Part shown: piece by piece, positions 24,896-35,593 of the stretch | Position numbering within the stretch: position 1 is the stretch's first letter | Layout of the letters: the number at the start of each line of letters is the position of its first letter | Made by a program: the position numbers and the translations under genes | Assembly (NCBI GenBank): GCA_017794925.1 | Contig: CP051238.1 | Coordinates: forward strand, 3,551,328 to 3,615,327 | Direction: 5' to 3' | DNA from: Aestuariibacter sp. | GTDB taxonomy: Bacteria > Pseudomonadota > Gammaproteobacteria > Enterobacterales > Alteromonadaceae | Length of the DNA: 64,000 bases | The notes under the pieces: generated by a model | The model's input: only the letters and a program-made list of their open reading frames with translations | Database searches by the model: none | Told to the model about the DNA's origin: nothing

Positions 24896-27280
24896 CTATA
24901 TCGGTGAACCGGGGGGTAATGGCATAGGCTTAAAGTCCATTTCCCATTTACCGGTATCCCAAAATTGATTCAGGTAATGCTCCAGAGCTCGATAATGGGC
25001 CACATCATCTTCATCCTCCAGCCACTCGGTAAGCGTCATAAGTTCTGCAGTCACCGCCAGTTTGACTTCTGGCGCTGTATCTTCATGCAGTAATGTTTGC
25101 ATGATTGACTGCACGGCAACCATTTGTAGCCGCATGGATAAATTCCCAGAGACGTCTTTCTTGCGGTAAAAGTGCACTGACAAAATTTTGCGAACAATGT
25201 CTTCTACCGCAGGAATACTTGCTTGCAAACCGTGCTGATAGGCGAGTCGATTTAGCCTTTCCGGGTGAAGCAACAGGGATAAGCTGAATGACGCCGCGCT
25301 TTCAGCCGCACTAACAGGATCAAATACCCGCCCCATTCTTCCGGTAAATTGCTCACGGGTTTGCACCTCTGCAAACGTCGGTGGCGGCAGTAATTTTATG
25401 ATAGATTTAGGCATCGACAAAAGCTCAGGCGACGAGGCATCAATCAACCGTATCATCGCGTCGTTCTGCGTATTCGCTGACACAAATTTTACGCCTTTAG
25501 GGCTGTTGTTATCGCCTTTATTCTCATACTCATATTCAATGCCACCCACTTGCTTAGCTACGGCCTCTAACTGATAACGGTGGAGTAAATATACCGGCAC
25601 TAACGCATTTTCCAGTGATGATAAACTCGCGCCAGGTGGCAACGTATTTAACCCCATATTGTTTAATGCGATTCGGCGTACATTTAATAAATGGTCAAAT
25701 TCTTTAATAGGATCAGCACCATTGTCCCACAAATGCCCGTCAGTTGAACCATGGTGAGAAGCGCGGACATCGGCATCAGATTTGTATTTCAATCCCGCCA
25801 TGCGGGCCTGAGTTACCATGGTCTGCAATGCAGCCTGTTCGTCAGTACTATCGGCAAAATCCTGATAACCGTAGGCAATAACATAATCATCCCATGCTCC
25901 CATACCAACGTCATAGGCATCGTCCAAAGAAATAGTATTACCGTCCAACCTGATAGTGGGGTGAGGATAATCCATCACAGACTCGCGACCATTTTCGCTG
26001 GCAGCAAAATTGTGCGCAATGCCTAATGTATGTCCTACCTCGTGAGCTGAAAGCTGACGAATACGCGCTAGCGCCATTTCTCGCTGTGCGGAAATATCGC
26101 CGCCCGTTTCCGTGAATGGACTGGTCAGCCCCAAAGCAATTAAGTAATCCTGTCGAACACGCAACGAACCTAACGTCACATGTCCTTTTATAATTTCACC
26201 GGTACGCGGGTCAACAACCGAAGAGCCGTACGACCAACCTCGCGTGGCGCGGTGTACCCAGTTGATCACGTTGTAACGCACATCCATAGGATCAGCACCT
26301 TCCGGTAACACTTTCACCTGGAATGCATCCTTATAGCCGATTGCTTCGAAGGCCTGATTCCACCAACTGGCACCATCACGCAATGCACTCATAACCGGCT
26401 CAGGAATACCCGGATCAAGATAATAGATAATAGGCTCAACTGGCTCGCTGATTTCGGCACCAGGATCTTTTTTGGCTAAGCGATGTCGGCGGATAAAGGC
26501 TTGCTCCATAGTATCCGTAATGGGCGCAGAGTAATCCTGATAGGCATGTTTCCAGTAGCCTGAAAAGGGATGAAAAACGCGAGACTTGTAACCATCATCC
26601 GGCAACGCGACAAACGAATGATGCAAGTGAACGGAAACTGCGTCTGCATCTGGTGTAACCTGTTGCAGGTATGCGCCGGTCCCCTGACCGCCAAATGTCA
26701 CCAAAGCCTCAAGCTCGGTATTCAGTTCAAACGCTTTTGTACGAGGTAAATACACCCCGCTGCGCTTTGCGTCTGCTTTAAATGTCCCCTGCTTTCTGCT
26801 TTTCAGACGTTCAGCAATGCCATGAATATCACTAAACAGTTGTGACGTGTAATCAATTAATACACTACCGCCAGACTCCGCCTGAATAACAAAACCGGCT
26901 ATTACCGAATCGGCAAAGGCTTCGTCAATACTGGCTTTCTCTGCGGGATTGCTCGCGCTCGCGCGATACTCCGTATTCAATTGTTTGAGTAAAAGTTTGT
27001 TGCCGTAGCGCTCAAACTGCACCAGACGAGTCGCACCAAGCTGGCCGCGATCCAATCCAATATCGTTCGACCCTACCCCCTGGGGCAAACTCGACTGAAA
27101 TAGCAAAGGCGCATCCAACCTGTTGATTTGCAGGTACACCTTGTCATCAGCAGGATTGTAATAAACGGGAATAAACCCGTCCTGCTTTTGCATGGATTTG
27201 GTAAATGATTTGATGCTATCTGCAGCGAATGCCGCGTTACTCAACAGAAAAGCACTAAACACAAAAATGAGCGTGCGCAC
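24896..27280 (-). CDS. Exported zinc metalloprotease with HExxHxxGxxH motif
   Basis: The 794-residue protein has a signal peptide (MRTLIFVFSAFLLSNAAFA) and a metzincin-like zinc site 'HEVGHTLGIAH' in its middle, followed by 'SVMDYPHP', a Met-turn-like segment. The N-terminal half matches the DUF5117/DUF5118 and the C-terminal half the DUF4953-type architecture of bacterial zinc-dependent metalloproteases (recalled, not searched). The start is the GTG at 27278-27280: GGAGGA lies four bases upstream and the signal peptide begins exactly there; the ATG at 27328 would add 16 polar residues. It is monocistronic with a terminator after its stop. The protein is presumably periplasmic or secreted; substrate unknown. 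Confidence 0.9.
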   Translation of the reverse strand: MRTLIFVFSAFLLSNAAFAADSIKSFTKSMQKQDGFIPVYYNPADDKVYLQINRLDAPLLFQSSLPQGVGSNDIGLDRGQLGATRLVQFERYGNKLLLKQLNTEYRASASNPAEKASIDEAFADSVIAGFVIQAESGGSVLIDYTSQLFSDIHGIAERLKSRKQGTFKADAKRSGVYLPRTKAFELNTELEALVTFGGQGTGAYLQQVTPDADAVSVHLHHSFVALPDDGYKSRVFHPFSGYWKHAYQDYSAPITDTMEQAFIRRHRLAKKDPGAEISEPVEPIIYYLDPGIPEPVMSALRDGASWWNQAFEAIGYKDAFQVKVLPEGADPMDVRYNVINWVHRATRGWSYGSSVVDPRTGEIIKGHVTLGSLRVRQDYLIALGLTSPFTETGGDISAQREMALARIRQLSAHEVGHTLGIAHNFAASENGRESVMDYPHPTIRLDGNTISLDDAYDVGMGAWDDYVIAYGYQDFADSTDEQAALQTMVTQARMAGLKYKSDADVRASHHGSTDGHLWDNGADPIKEFDHLLNVRRIALNNMGLNTLPPGASLSSLENALVPVYLLHRYQLEAVAKQVGGIEYEYENKGDNNSPKGVKFVSANTQNDAMIRLIDASSPELLSMPKSIIKLLPPPTFAEVQTREQFTGRMGRVFDPVSAAESAASFSLSLLLHPERLNRLAYQHGLQASIPAVEDIVRKILSVHFYRKKDVSGNLSMRLQMVAVQSIMQTLLHEDTAPEVKLAVTAELMTLTEWLEDEDDVAHYRALEHYLNQFWDTGKWEMDFKPMPLPPGSPI

Positions 27281-27577
27281 AATATCCTCCCCGCGTGTTT
27301 CCCATGAATTATCGTTGTTATGCTGCAATACACTTGCAAACTTGTTTTACTTCAAATTACCCAAAAATTCCTGCTAACACCATGTTCAAGTGATAAACAC
27401 CCCAACTAAGCCGATGAAAATACCCACAAACCTGAATCCTTGATCCAGATCGCTGGTTTTACCTCCATGACGGCGATTCACCACTAACTAAAAACACGCT
27501 TGATCTGCATCAAGACACGTTAGCCGCTCTCTCGTTACTCTGGCAAACATTACAAAATCGTTACATTCGATGCAAAC

Positions 27578-29038
27578 ATGGGCTTACAGTTTCAACAACA
27601 CGATGTCACCGAAGCACAGAATGCGCTTTTTAACGAGCGATTGCACAGTCAGCTGTTGTCTGTAGAAAAGGAACTTTTGCGACCTTGTTATGACGATTCA
27701 GTCATCAGCTTTGGTGCCGAACTTGAAATGTATTTGATTGACCGGCAATTCATGCCGACAGCACTCAATGAATCCGTCTTAAGCAAAGCTCGCGTTAGCG
27801 GGTTACAGGAAGAACTGAATCAATACAATATCGAATATAACCTTGAACCTGTGAATGCCAAGGGGATGCCATTTACCGCGCTGGCTAATCAGCTCAAACA
27901 AGCGACCCGGGCAATTGACCAAACTGCAAGCCTGTATGACGGACACGCCGTCGCAATCGGTATTCTGCCTACCTTGTCGTCTCAGCACCTGACCCACGAC
28001 TTTCTGACTAACCGACCACGGTACAAGGCACTAACCAAAGCACTCAAGGCCTTAAACAACGGCCCTTTCAGCATAGATATTCACGGACAGGATGCAGTAA
28101 AAACACGTTGTGAAGAGGTGACACTGGAGGGCGCTAACACCTCATTTCAATTCCATCACCGTATACCCGTAAGCCGATTTACAGACTGTTTTAATACCGC
28201 ACAACTTACCACCCCATTAGTGCTGGCACTGGCCGGAAACTCGCCCTTTTTTCTCGGGAAACGACTATGGCAGGAAACCCGCATCGCATTGTTTAAACAA
28301 TCCATTGATTATCGGGCACACGCTACAGGCCAGTGGCGCCATCCGTCCCGGGTAAATTATGGCAACGGCTGGTTACGCCAAGGGATAGTGGAGAGCCTGA
28401 CAGAAAGTGTCGCGCTCTACCCGCCTATTTTACCGGTAACGTCAGAGCGAATGGACAATACTGACACTCCCTTCAGTGAGTTGCTTCTTCATCATGGTAC
28501 GGTGTGGAGCTGGAACCGGGCAATATTACAACCGGGCGATAACGGCCACGTAAGAATTGAATATCGCAGCTTACCAGCCGGCCCGACAATTGATGACATG
28601 CTGGCCAATGCCGCCCTTCAGGTAGGCTTAGTAGAATCATTATCAACCAATTGCGAAACTTATCTTCGCCGCTTACCTTTCAGATATGCAGAGCATAACT
28701 TTTATCGCTGTGCACAGTATGGGCTAAATGCTCGCGTAATCTGGCCTCATCAACATCAAAGTAAACTCTCTGAACAGCGCGTCACCGATGTTATCGCTGA
28801 TTTACTACCACTTGCCGATGAGGGACTTGCCGCTGTCGGCGTCGAGCGTTCTGAGCGCGACCATTACCTGAATATCATCGAACACCGATTAGCGGCCAGA
28901 CAAACCGGCGCATCCTGGCAATTAGATACTTTTAATCGCCTCAAAGCGAATGTCGCTCCGCATCATGTTTTACCGGAATTGTGTCGGCGCTATTACCAGC
29001 ACAGTGTTGACGGTCAGCCCGTTGCTAATTGGGAGTAA
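27578..29038 (+). CDS. GCS2-family carboxylate-amine ligase (glutamate-cysteine ligase-like)
   Basis: The 486-residue protein matches the GCS2/YbdK-like branch of glutamate-cysteine ligases. Visible elements are 'FGAELEMYLID' (acidic metal site), 'YNLEPVN', 'SFQFHHRIP' and 'HVRIEYRSLPAGPTIDDM'. Such enzymes form gamma-glutamyl or related amide bonds using ATP. It is distinct from the E. coli GshA type, so glutathione synthesis is not assured. No strong ribosome-binding site is seen before the ATG. A deacylase-like gene begins 2 nt after its stop, its ribosome-binding site lying inside the last codons here, indicating coupled expression and perhaps a shared small-molecule product. Confidence 0.85.
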   Translation: MGLQFQQHDVTEAQNALFNERLHSQLLSVEKELLRPCYDDSVISFGAELEMYLIDRQFMPTALNESVLSKARVSGLQEELNQYNIEYNLEPVNAKGMPFTALANQLKQATRAIDQTASLYDGHAVAIGILPTLSSQHLTHDFLTNRPRYKALTKALKALNNGPFSIDIHGQDAVKTRCEEVTLEGANTSFQFHHRIPVSRFTDCFNTAQLTTPLVLALAGNSPFFLGKRLWQETRIALFKQSIDYRAHATGQWRHPSRVNYGNGWLRQGIVESLTESVALYPPILPVTSERMDNTDTPFSELLLHHGTVWSWNRAILQPGDNGHVRIEYRSLPAGPTIDDMLANAALQVGLVESLSTNCETYLRRLPFRYAEHNFYRCAQYGLNARVIWPHQHQSKLSEQRVTDVIADLLPLADEGLAAVGVERSERDHYLNIIEHRLAARQTGASWQLDTFNRLKANVAPHHVLPELCRRYYQHSVDGQPVANWE

Positions 29039-29040
29039 TC

Positions 29041-30069
29041 ATGGGATTTGCACACATCGTCACACCAACACTACCGGGTTTTCAGCTTCTCAACGCCGAA
29101 GAGTTGGTTCTGCCCGCCACCAGCTTCCAGTTTCTGCAGGCGCTGCACGGGCCCACTATTATCCGGTTAAAAGGCCAGACCCGTCAGCGTCGAGCAGTGA
29201 TCACGCTACTGCATGGAAATGAACCCTCCGGCTTCCTGGCCTTGTACAAGTTATTACAGGAAAAGTTTGAGCCCTATGCCGATACCACGTTTTTCGTTGT
29301 CTCTGTTCCTGCAGCACTGGAGTCACCGGGATTCCGGCACCGCTCGCTGCCGCAACACAAAGACATTAACCGCTGCTTTAAGCCGCCTTATTCCGGTGAA
29401 GAGGGACAGCTTGCCAAGCAAGTCATTGACTACCTGGTCGACTTAGCACCAAAAGCCATTATTGATTTACACAACACGTCAGGTAGTGGCCCGGCATTCA
29501 GTGTAAGCAGTCGGTGTACGCCGGTGCACCAGGCACTAGCCTCACACTTCACACGCTGGTTTATTCATACAGATATCGAATTAGGCTCAGTCATGGAGGT
29601 CCCCTTCTGTTGCCCTGTTGTGACCATAGAAGCTGGCGGTGCACAGGATGACATCGCTCATATCAATGCCTATGAGGGATTGAAGTCATTTCTAAGTGAA
29701 GAGGATGTGTTTCAGCAACGCCAGCATATCGAAATCCTGCAACATCCCCGCAGGCTTGAAATACACAAACAGGCGACCCTGGCATTTGCCGAACGGCCTG
29801 TGTTTGGGGCCAGTATTACCATTCGTCAGGATATTGAACAGCGCAACTTTGGTACCACCCAACCCGGCGACATATTAGGCTGGGTAGACCACGAAAAACT
29901 TGAACATTTTCGTCTTGGCGGACACCAACCGGGTGAGCTGGTTGAACACTATTTCTGTGCCGACAACAACCAGCTTACTGTCACTAAACCACTGAAGTTT
30001 TTCATGGTTACCACGCGCAGTGATATTGCCAAAAGCGACTGCCTGTTGTACTTCATCGAAAGCGATTAA
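29041..30069 (+). CDS. AstE/aspartoacylase-family deacylase, coupled to the GCS2-like ligase
   Basis: The 342-residue protein belongs to the zinc-dependent succinylglutamate desuccinylase/aspartoacylase group. HxxE is in 'TLLHGNEPSGFLALY' and a second zinc histidine in 'IIDLHNTSGSG'. A characteristic 'INRCF' segment lies between them. I use ATG 29041, because GGAG lies five bases upstream, within the final codons of the ligase gene; an upstream TTG (29029) is less likely. The stop overlaps that of convergent recD by 4 nt. Genes of this type beside amide ligases can act on the ligase product or trim a precursor; which applies here is unknown. Confidence 0.85.
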   Translation: MGFAHIVTPTLPGFQLLNAEELVLPATSFQFLQALHGPTIIRLKGQTRQRRAVITLLHGNEPSGFLALYKLLQEKFEPYADTTFFVVSVPAALESPGFRHRSLPQHKDINRCFKPPYSGEEGQLAKQVIDYLVDLAPKAIIDLHNTSGSGPAFSVSSRCTPVHQALASHFTRWFIHTDIELGSVMEVPFCCPVVTIEAGGAQDDIAHINAYEGLKSFLSEEDVFQQRQHIEILQHPRRLEIHKQATLAFAERPVFGASITIRQDIEQRNFGTTQPGDILGWVDHEKLEHFRLGGHQPGELVEHYFCADNNQLTVTKPLKFFMVTTRSDIAKSDCLLYFIESD

Positions 30070-31964
30070 ACGGCATCGGTTTGGCAGTTAAACAGCGGCG
30101 CCAAAGCCTGCTTCACGCCGGTTTTTCTGCGCTGTTGTAACACTACCGCATTGCGCAATGTGCTCGGTTCAGCCATGATCACACAACCGCGTTTAGCCCG
30201 GGTCAGGCCGGTATAAACCAGTTCGCGGGTACAAATCGCTGCCGCTTGTTTAGAAGGTGGTTCAGGCAAACAAAGCAATAGCTGCGCGAACTCTGAGCCC
30301 TGGGATTTATGAATTGTCATGGCGTACACAGTTTCAAATCGCGGTAGCCGGGTCAACGGTACCGCCCGAAAGGTGCCGTTATTCCCCACAAACCAGGCTT
30401 TGAGTTGTCCATTTGCCGCAGGCCACACGATCCCCACATCACCGTTAAATAAGCGTAAACTGTAATGGTTCTCCACCACCATAATGGGTTTACCCCGGTA
30501 AAACTGACCGGCACTCCCCGTTGGTGACATCAGGGTTTCAATACGTTCATTCAGCGCTATGGCACCAAACTCGCCTTGTCGAAACGGCGTTAACCAGCGC
30601 ACGTTTTGTAGCGCCTGCATCGCCTCGCTTAAACTTCCGGCCTGATCAATCGGTTCAAAACAGGCTTTCGCTGTATGGCCAAACTGTTTTTCCAGGCTCT
30701 GAGGCTCACACCGTGACACGCCCTCAAGATTGACCAAGGAATGCGGTTTCACCACATCCAGGCTATCGACCAAGGTTTGCGCGTCACCTGCAGAAATCGC
30801 ACCGGCGGCCTCTGCCAAATCGCCTCCAAAGCGTTGCGCATTGATTAGCGTGAAATGGCAATCCGGACTATCGCTACTGTTCGTGACAAGCGCCGGTAAG
30901 TGAGGACAGAGTTTAGCAAATTGCGCTGCGGCACTTGCCGATACCGTGTCACATGCGCTTTTATCGATGGCGGCCAGTATGTCACCCAACACATTTCCGG
31001 CTTCTACTGACGGAAGCTGATTGGGGTCACCGACCAGAATAATACGAGTATCGGGCGACAAGGCACGGAACAAACGGGCCATCAGCGCGAGATCAATCAT
31101 AGAGCTTTCATCAACCACGACCACGTCTGCATTAAGCGGCCGGTCGGCGTTCACCCGACAATTGATGCCCCAGCGCGGCATGCCTAATAACCGGTGCAGC
31201 GTCATCGCTTGCTGACGCACCTTATCGCCCAGACGGGCCAACGGCTCGTTGCCCATAAAAGTGCTTAACGCCGCATCGATTGACTCCGACAAACGTTGGG
31301 CCGCTTTACCCGTGGGGGCTGTGAGCATAATAGATAACTCACCGTTCCAGGCCGATTGCATGGCCATCAGCAACCTGGCGATGGTGTAGGTTTTACCAGT
31401 ACCAGGCCCACCGGAGATAATCGCAAAACGCTGATTCACACTGAGTGCAGTCGCGACCTGCTGCCAGTCCTGTTCTGCTGCGGGTTTCGAATTAAACAAC
31501 GCAGACCAGAGATCCGAAACGCGCTGATATTGCTCGTCATCAAGAGGAACAGGCGATAACCTTGCCGCGATCCCGGCTTTGATATCCTGTTCGAATTGCC
31601 AATAACGAGCGCTGTACAAGCGGTTATCAATCAGATGCAATTTACCGAATAACGACGGTGATGCTGCTAACTCGCCAGCTAATGCAAGCAAACTCGGCAA
31701 AGACGAAAACTCCCAACCGGAATCGGCTTTTTCCGGCGCAGTAAACAGCGTTTGGTCAGCAATATCGTCGAGTATCAAACACGCATTCCCCTGACGTTGG
31801 CTTACACTCAATGCCAGTAATACATGAAACGCTTGTGTCAGATCGGTTTCAGAGAAGACCGCGTCCTGTTTCAGCAAATCACACAAGGTTTGCGCGAAAT
31901 AAAAATCAATGGCCTCGATATCAGTGAGCACCGCATTGCACTGGGAGAATCCTGAATACATCAC
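30066..31964 (-). CDS. recD: Exodeoxyribonuclease V alpha subunit (RecD helicase)
   Basis: RecD is the 5'-3' superfamily 1B helicase motor of RecBCD. The 632-residue product carries Walker A near 185-192 ('GGPGTGKT'), Walker B-like 'VVVDESSMIDL', the 'GDPNQLPSVEAG' motif III and a C-terminal 'YAMTIHKSQGSEF' motif V/VI region. The length compares with 608 in E. coli. It begins at GTG (31964) or the next ATG, overlapping the recB stop by 4 nt, so recB and recD are coupled. Its stop overlaps the convergent deacylase gene. Confidence 0.96.
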   Translation of the reverse strand: MMYSGFSQCNAVLTDIEAIDFYFAQTLCDLLKQDAVFSETDLTQAFHVLLALSVSQRQGNACLILDDIADQTLFTAPEKADSGWEFSSLPSLLALAGELAASPSLFGKLHLIDNRLYSARYWQFEQDIKAGIAARLSPVPLDDEQYQRVSDLWSALFNSKPAAEQDWQQVATALSVNQRFAIISGGPGTGKTYTIARLLMAMQSAWNGELSIMLTAPTGKAAQRLSESIDAALSTFMGNEPLARLGDKVRQQAMTLHRLLGMPRWGINCRVNADRPLNADVVVVDESSMIDLALMARLFRALSPDTRIILVGDPNQLPSVEAGNVLGDILAAIDKSACDTVSASAAAQFAKLCPHLPALVTNSSDSPDCHFTLINAQRFGGDLAEAAGAISAGDAQTLVDSLDVVKPHSLVNLEGVSRCEPQSLEKQFGHTAKACFEPIDQAGSLSEAMQALQNVRWLTPFRQGEFGAIALNERIETLMSPTGSAGQFYRGKPIMVVENHYSLRLFNGDVGIVWPAANGQLKAWFVGNNGTFRAVPLTRLPRFETVYAMTIHKSQGSEFAQLLLCLPEPPSKQAAAICTRELVYTGLTRAKRGCVIMAEPSTLRNAVVLQQRRKTGVKQALAPLFNCQTDAV

Positions 31965-34900
31965 ACTGCGCTCCCTGTTTCTGAACCAGCCTGAATCAGT
32001 GTTTGGCTGCCGGTAAGGGCCTTCTCCACTGCCAGCACAATACTCACTGGCAATTGATGATAAAACACGCCGCTGTGTTCGCTGTGTTGCGTAGACATAC
32101 CGCGCAGATAGAAATAATACACGCCGCCAAAGTGCTGCTCCGGATCGTAGTCAGGAATACGCTTTGCCAGAAAACGGTGTAACGCCACGCTGTATATCAG
32201 GTACTGCAGGTCGTAATTGTGCTGCATATTATTCAGGGCCAGATTATCAGGCTGATAATGGTGCTCCCCGACGCCCAGATAGGTCGATTTATAGTCGGCA
32301 ACGTAATAGCGATCGCCGCGTTTAAATATCAAATCAATAAAGCCGTGCATCATACCCGCCAGGACGCTCCCGTCCAGGTTTACTGGCAGTGGTTGCTCAA
32401 GCACTGACGCCCTGTGCGCCGCGAGCGCCTTGCTGAGCGCGTGGCGTTTAACAGCGTTAAGCGGGAAGTAAAACTCTGCCTCCCGCAGTGTGTCATGCAG
32501 CGGCAAGCTACTCATACTGAAACTATCCCCCTGAAACGCATCTTGTAGCGGGGTATCCAGTACGTCCTCCAGCCACTCAAACAGTGCCGGCTGCTCGTGA
32601 GCATCAATGCCATAGCGCTGCGCAATGACCGGGGCGGTTTCCAGCCAGTCCGGTTCGCTGAAATCCAGTTCTTCTAACATGTCGTGGAGTAAATTCCCGC
32701 TTTGCGCGCCCGGACGTAAGGTGTATCTGAGCAGTTCACTTTGTTCAGGTGACACCACCGGCTCTGGCGCTGTGACCTCATTGATTTCAGACTCGCGCTG
32801 ACGAATACGCGTATGGGCAACCTGTCGGGTTAACGCCGAGAAGGAATACAAACGCCATGGGTCGTCCAGCGCACGTTCAAATTGCTGACATGCCAGCGAC
32901 ACTGCTGGCTCAGACGGTAACGTCAAATCCCGGTTATCTATTGACGATATACAGGCTGTGTGTCCTTCCCCTTCGTTCACCAGTGCCTGAATAGCTGCCT
33001 CCCAACTGGAAAACTGGTCACGTGCTAACACCTTACCCAGTGACGACAATTCGCTTTGCAAGGTCTCTGCTACGCCCAAATAACAGCGATGCGATGAACG
33101 CGTAATAGCCACATACAGTAAGCGCATGCTTTCTGCATCGGCTTCGCGCTTGACTCTTTCCAGTAACTGCGGACCGGGCCCCAGTATCTGCTGTTGTTTT
33201 CCCTCACTCTCGTCGTAATAGCGCACGACATCTACCAGCGTATTGCCAAACCGGGTCGGGTCGCGGTATTCCGACGCAAAAGGCACAAATACAATGGGGT
33301 ATTCCAACCCTTTGGAGCCGTGTTGTGTCACTATCTGAATAAGTCGGGCATCACTTTCCAGACGTTGCACCTGCTCCTGTGCCTGACCCGGGTCGAGGAC
33401 CTGCCTGCGCAGCCAGTTCAAATGGTGGCCAGGCTGAGGGTACCCTTTGGCGGCGTCCTGCAGGACTTCCGCCAAATGCTGATAGTTTGTCAGGCTGCGC
33501 TCCGCTCCCGTTTCTGGCGGCATGTACTGGTGCTGAAGTAAGCCAAGCAACATGCTGAGCACCCCCTGTCGTTGCCATATTGCGCGCCATTCACTCAACT
33601 GGGTTAACAACGCATCCCAATCGGCCGCATCGTCATTTTGCAATAACTCATGCACTTTGGTGGTAGGTAAACCAATAAGCGGACTGGACAAGGCTGACTG
33701 GACCAGGCGCATATCATGGGCGTGCCAGATGGCATCCAATACACGCAGCACATCAACCGCTTCAGCGCTTTCAAACAGACTGTTGCGATTCGACAGGTAC
33801 ACGCTGGGTAATCCATGCTGTGACAACGATTGCTGAACAATGCGCGCCTCGTTGCCGTTTTTCACCAGAATCGCGATGTCACCGGGCTGGGTGAGTCTTG
33901 TACCTAACGTAACTTCACTGAGTAATCGTAAAATTTCCCGGGTGAGCAATTCAGCCTGTTCAATGCGGACTTCGCCTCTTGGCGGCGCTGATTTGGAGCC
34001 GCCCGGCGGGCTATCGGTTTGTTCATTGTCTTGTGGCAACAACAAAAAAGTCAGTGCCGCTCTGTCGGCTTTGGGATCACTGAGCGGCACACTCGCCGCT
34101 TTTGCACCTGGACTGGCATTCACGGGCTCATAGCCAATCTCAAAATCAAACAAATCGCGGCGCGCTTGGTTGAGAGGATTGCCCCAAAATAAGCGATTAT
34201 AGGCGTTCACCATAGGCGCAACTGAACGCCAGTTGGTATCCATGACCCAACGGTATTTGGCCTGTCTGGCAGCGGCGAGGTAAGTAAAAATATCACCGCC
34301 GCGAAAGCCGTAGATGGCCTGCTTGGGATCGCCAATCATCAGCAAGGCATGCTTACCCTGCTCTGTTGCTTCGGAGGAATACACGTTTGCCAGAATGTGG
34401 TACTGATCGGCGTCGGTATCCTGAAACTCATCCACCAATGCCACCGGATACTGACTGCGCAATTGCACACTCAAGGGACTGTCGGGTGAGGTGATCCGCT
34501 GAGCCAACATGCGGATCAAGTCATTGAAATCCACGTGTTGCAGCTGGGCTTTCTGCTTTGCTACGTGCTCGCGAATAAACGTAATGCCTTGTAGTACCAC
34601 CTGAAGTGCTGGCGCTTTGTTCAACTGTTTGTTATGCGCTTCGTTCACCTGCTTCAGGCTTTTTTCCAAGCGCACGCGAAAGTCTTTGAGTGGTTCAATC
34701 GCCGCTTTCGCTTCTTCCATACATTCCCGTTTGGCTCTGAAGCGGTTGCCATTTACAAATTGCCCGACTTCTCGGGGCACGGTAGAAAAGTCACCGCCCT
34801 CCAGCCAATTTAAAATAATGTCCCATTCCTGAGCTCGCTCAGGCTTATTTAGGATCACGGTTTCGTGAAAAAGCCCCGCCTGAGTGAGCAGTGACTGGCA

Positions 34901-35593
34901 CAACTGAGCGCCCTCTTCACTGTAGCTCGCAGACACGCTTTTTAATTGTTCCGCAAATTCCTGATTAATAGTTTGTGTATCGGTGCAACCAAGGTCACCA
35001 CTACTGTCAAACAAATTGCCAAAGCGGCGAATAAAGCGCTCCGGCGAGTGCCAGTTCTGCTGTTGGAGCAGAATAAAGGCTGGCTCATCATGACTGATTT
35101 TACGGAAGAAGTCTTCGCAGGCTAGTCGATACAATTCACGGGTATCCGTTGCCAGCGCCAGCTCTAACGGGGTCGCTGATGTGAAGGCCATATCGCCCAG
35201 CACCCGATTACAAAAACTGTGGATAGTAAACACCGCGGCATCGTCAAGCTCGAGTAATGCTGCTTGTAACAAGGCAATGCCCTCTTCGCCAGGCACAGCA
35301 CGATACACTGACGCCATCACTGGATCGGCTTTTTCAGGCAAGCCCTGTTGATTAGCAATTTGCCAGAACGCTAATGCCTCACGAAGTGTCGCTGCAATCC
35401 TGCCGCGAATCTCTTCGGTAGCCGCTTTGGTAAAGGTCATCACCAGAATCTGCTGCACTGGCAGGCGCATTTCCAGCAGGAAACGCAGGTAAATACGCGT
35501 GATGTTGAAGGTTTTACCTGTGCCAGCGCTGGCTTCAATTAAATGGCGGCCAGTTAACGGTAATTCAGCAACGTTCAGATGAGATAGGCTCAT
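31961..35593 (-). CDS. recB: Exodeoxyribonuclease V beta subunit (RecB helicase-nuclease)
   Basis: RecB supplies the 3'-5' helicase and the nuclease of RecBCD, which processes double-strand ends and loads RecA. The 1210-residue protein begins with Walker A 'IEASAGTGKTF' (about 19-29) and has motif II in 'VALVDEFQDTD'. Near the C-terminus the nuclease motif appears as 'GFIDLIF' and 'YYVADYKSTYLG' (catalytic Asp and Lys near 1100), so the nuclease looks intact. The ATG overlaps recC by 4 nt with GGAG upstream. Length is slightly above the 1180 of E. coli. Confidence 0.96.
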   Translation of the reverse strand: MSLSHLNVAELPLTGRHLIEASAGTGKTFNITRIYLRFLLEMRLPVQQILVMTFTKAATEEIRGRIAATLREALAFWQIANQQGLPEKADPVMASVYRAVPGEEGIALLQAALLELDDAAVFTIHSFCNRVLGDMAFTSATPLELALATDTRELYRLACEDFFRKISHDEPAFILLQQQNWHSPERFIRRFGNLFDSSGDLGCTDTQTINQEFAEQLKSVSASYSEEGAQLCQSLLTQAGLFHETVILNKPERAQEWDIILNWLEGGDFSTVPREVGQFVNGNRFRAKRECMEEAKAAIEPLKDFRVRLEKSLKQVNEAHNKQLNKAPALQVVLQGITFIREHVAKQKAQLQHVDFNDLIRMLAQRITSPDSPLSVQLRSQYPVALVDEFQDTDADQYHILANVYSSEATEQGKHALLMIGDPKQAIYGFRGGDIFTYLAAARQAKYRWVMDTNWRSVAPMVNAYNRLFWGNPLNQARRDLFDFEIGYEPVNASPGAKAASVPLSDPKADRAALTFLLLPQDNEQTDSPPGGSKSAPPRGEVRIEQAELLTREILRLLSEVTLGTRLTQPGDIAILVKNGNEARIVQQSLSQHGLPSVYLSNRNSLFESAEAVDVLRVLDAIWHAHDMRLVQSALSSPLIGLPTTKVHELLQNDDAADWDALLTQLSEWRAIWQRQGVLSMLLGLLQHQYMPPETGAERSLTNYQHLAEVLQDAAKGYPQPGHHLNWLRRQVLDPGQAQEQVQRLESDARLIQIVTQHGSKGLEYPIVFVPFASEYRDPTRFGNTLVDVVRYYDESEGKQQQILGPGPQLLERVKREADAESMRLLYVAITRSSHRCYLGVAETLQSELSSLGKVLARDQFSSWEAAIQALVNEGEGHTACISSIDNRDLTLPSEPAVSLACQQFERALDDPWRLYSFSALTRQVAHTRIRQRESEINEVTAPEPVVSPEQSELLRYTLRPGAQSGNLLHDMLEELDFSEPDWLETAPVIAQRYGIDAHEQPALFEWLEDVLDTPLQDAFQGDSFSMSSLPLHDTLREAEFYFPLNAVKRHALSKALAAHRASVLEQPLPVNLDGSVLAGMMHGFIDLIFKRGDRYYVADYKSTYLGVGEHHYQPDNLALNNMQHNYDLQYLIYSVALHRFLAKRIPDYDPEQHFGGVYYFYLRGMSTQHSEHSGVFYHQLPVSIVLAVEKALTGSQTLIQAGSETGSAV

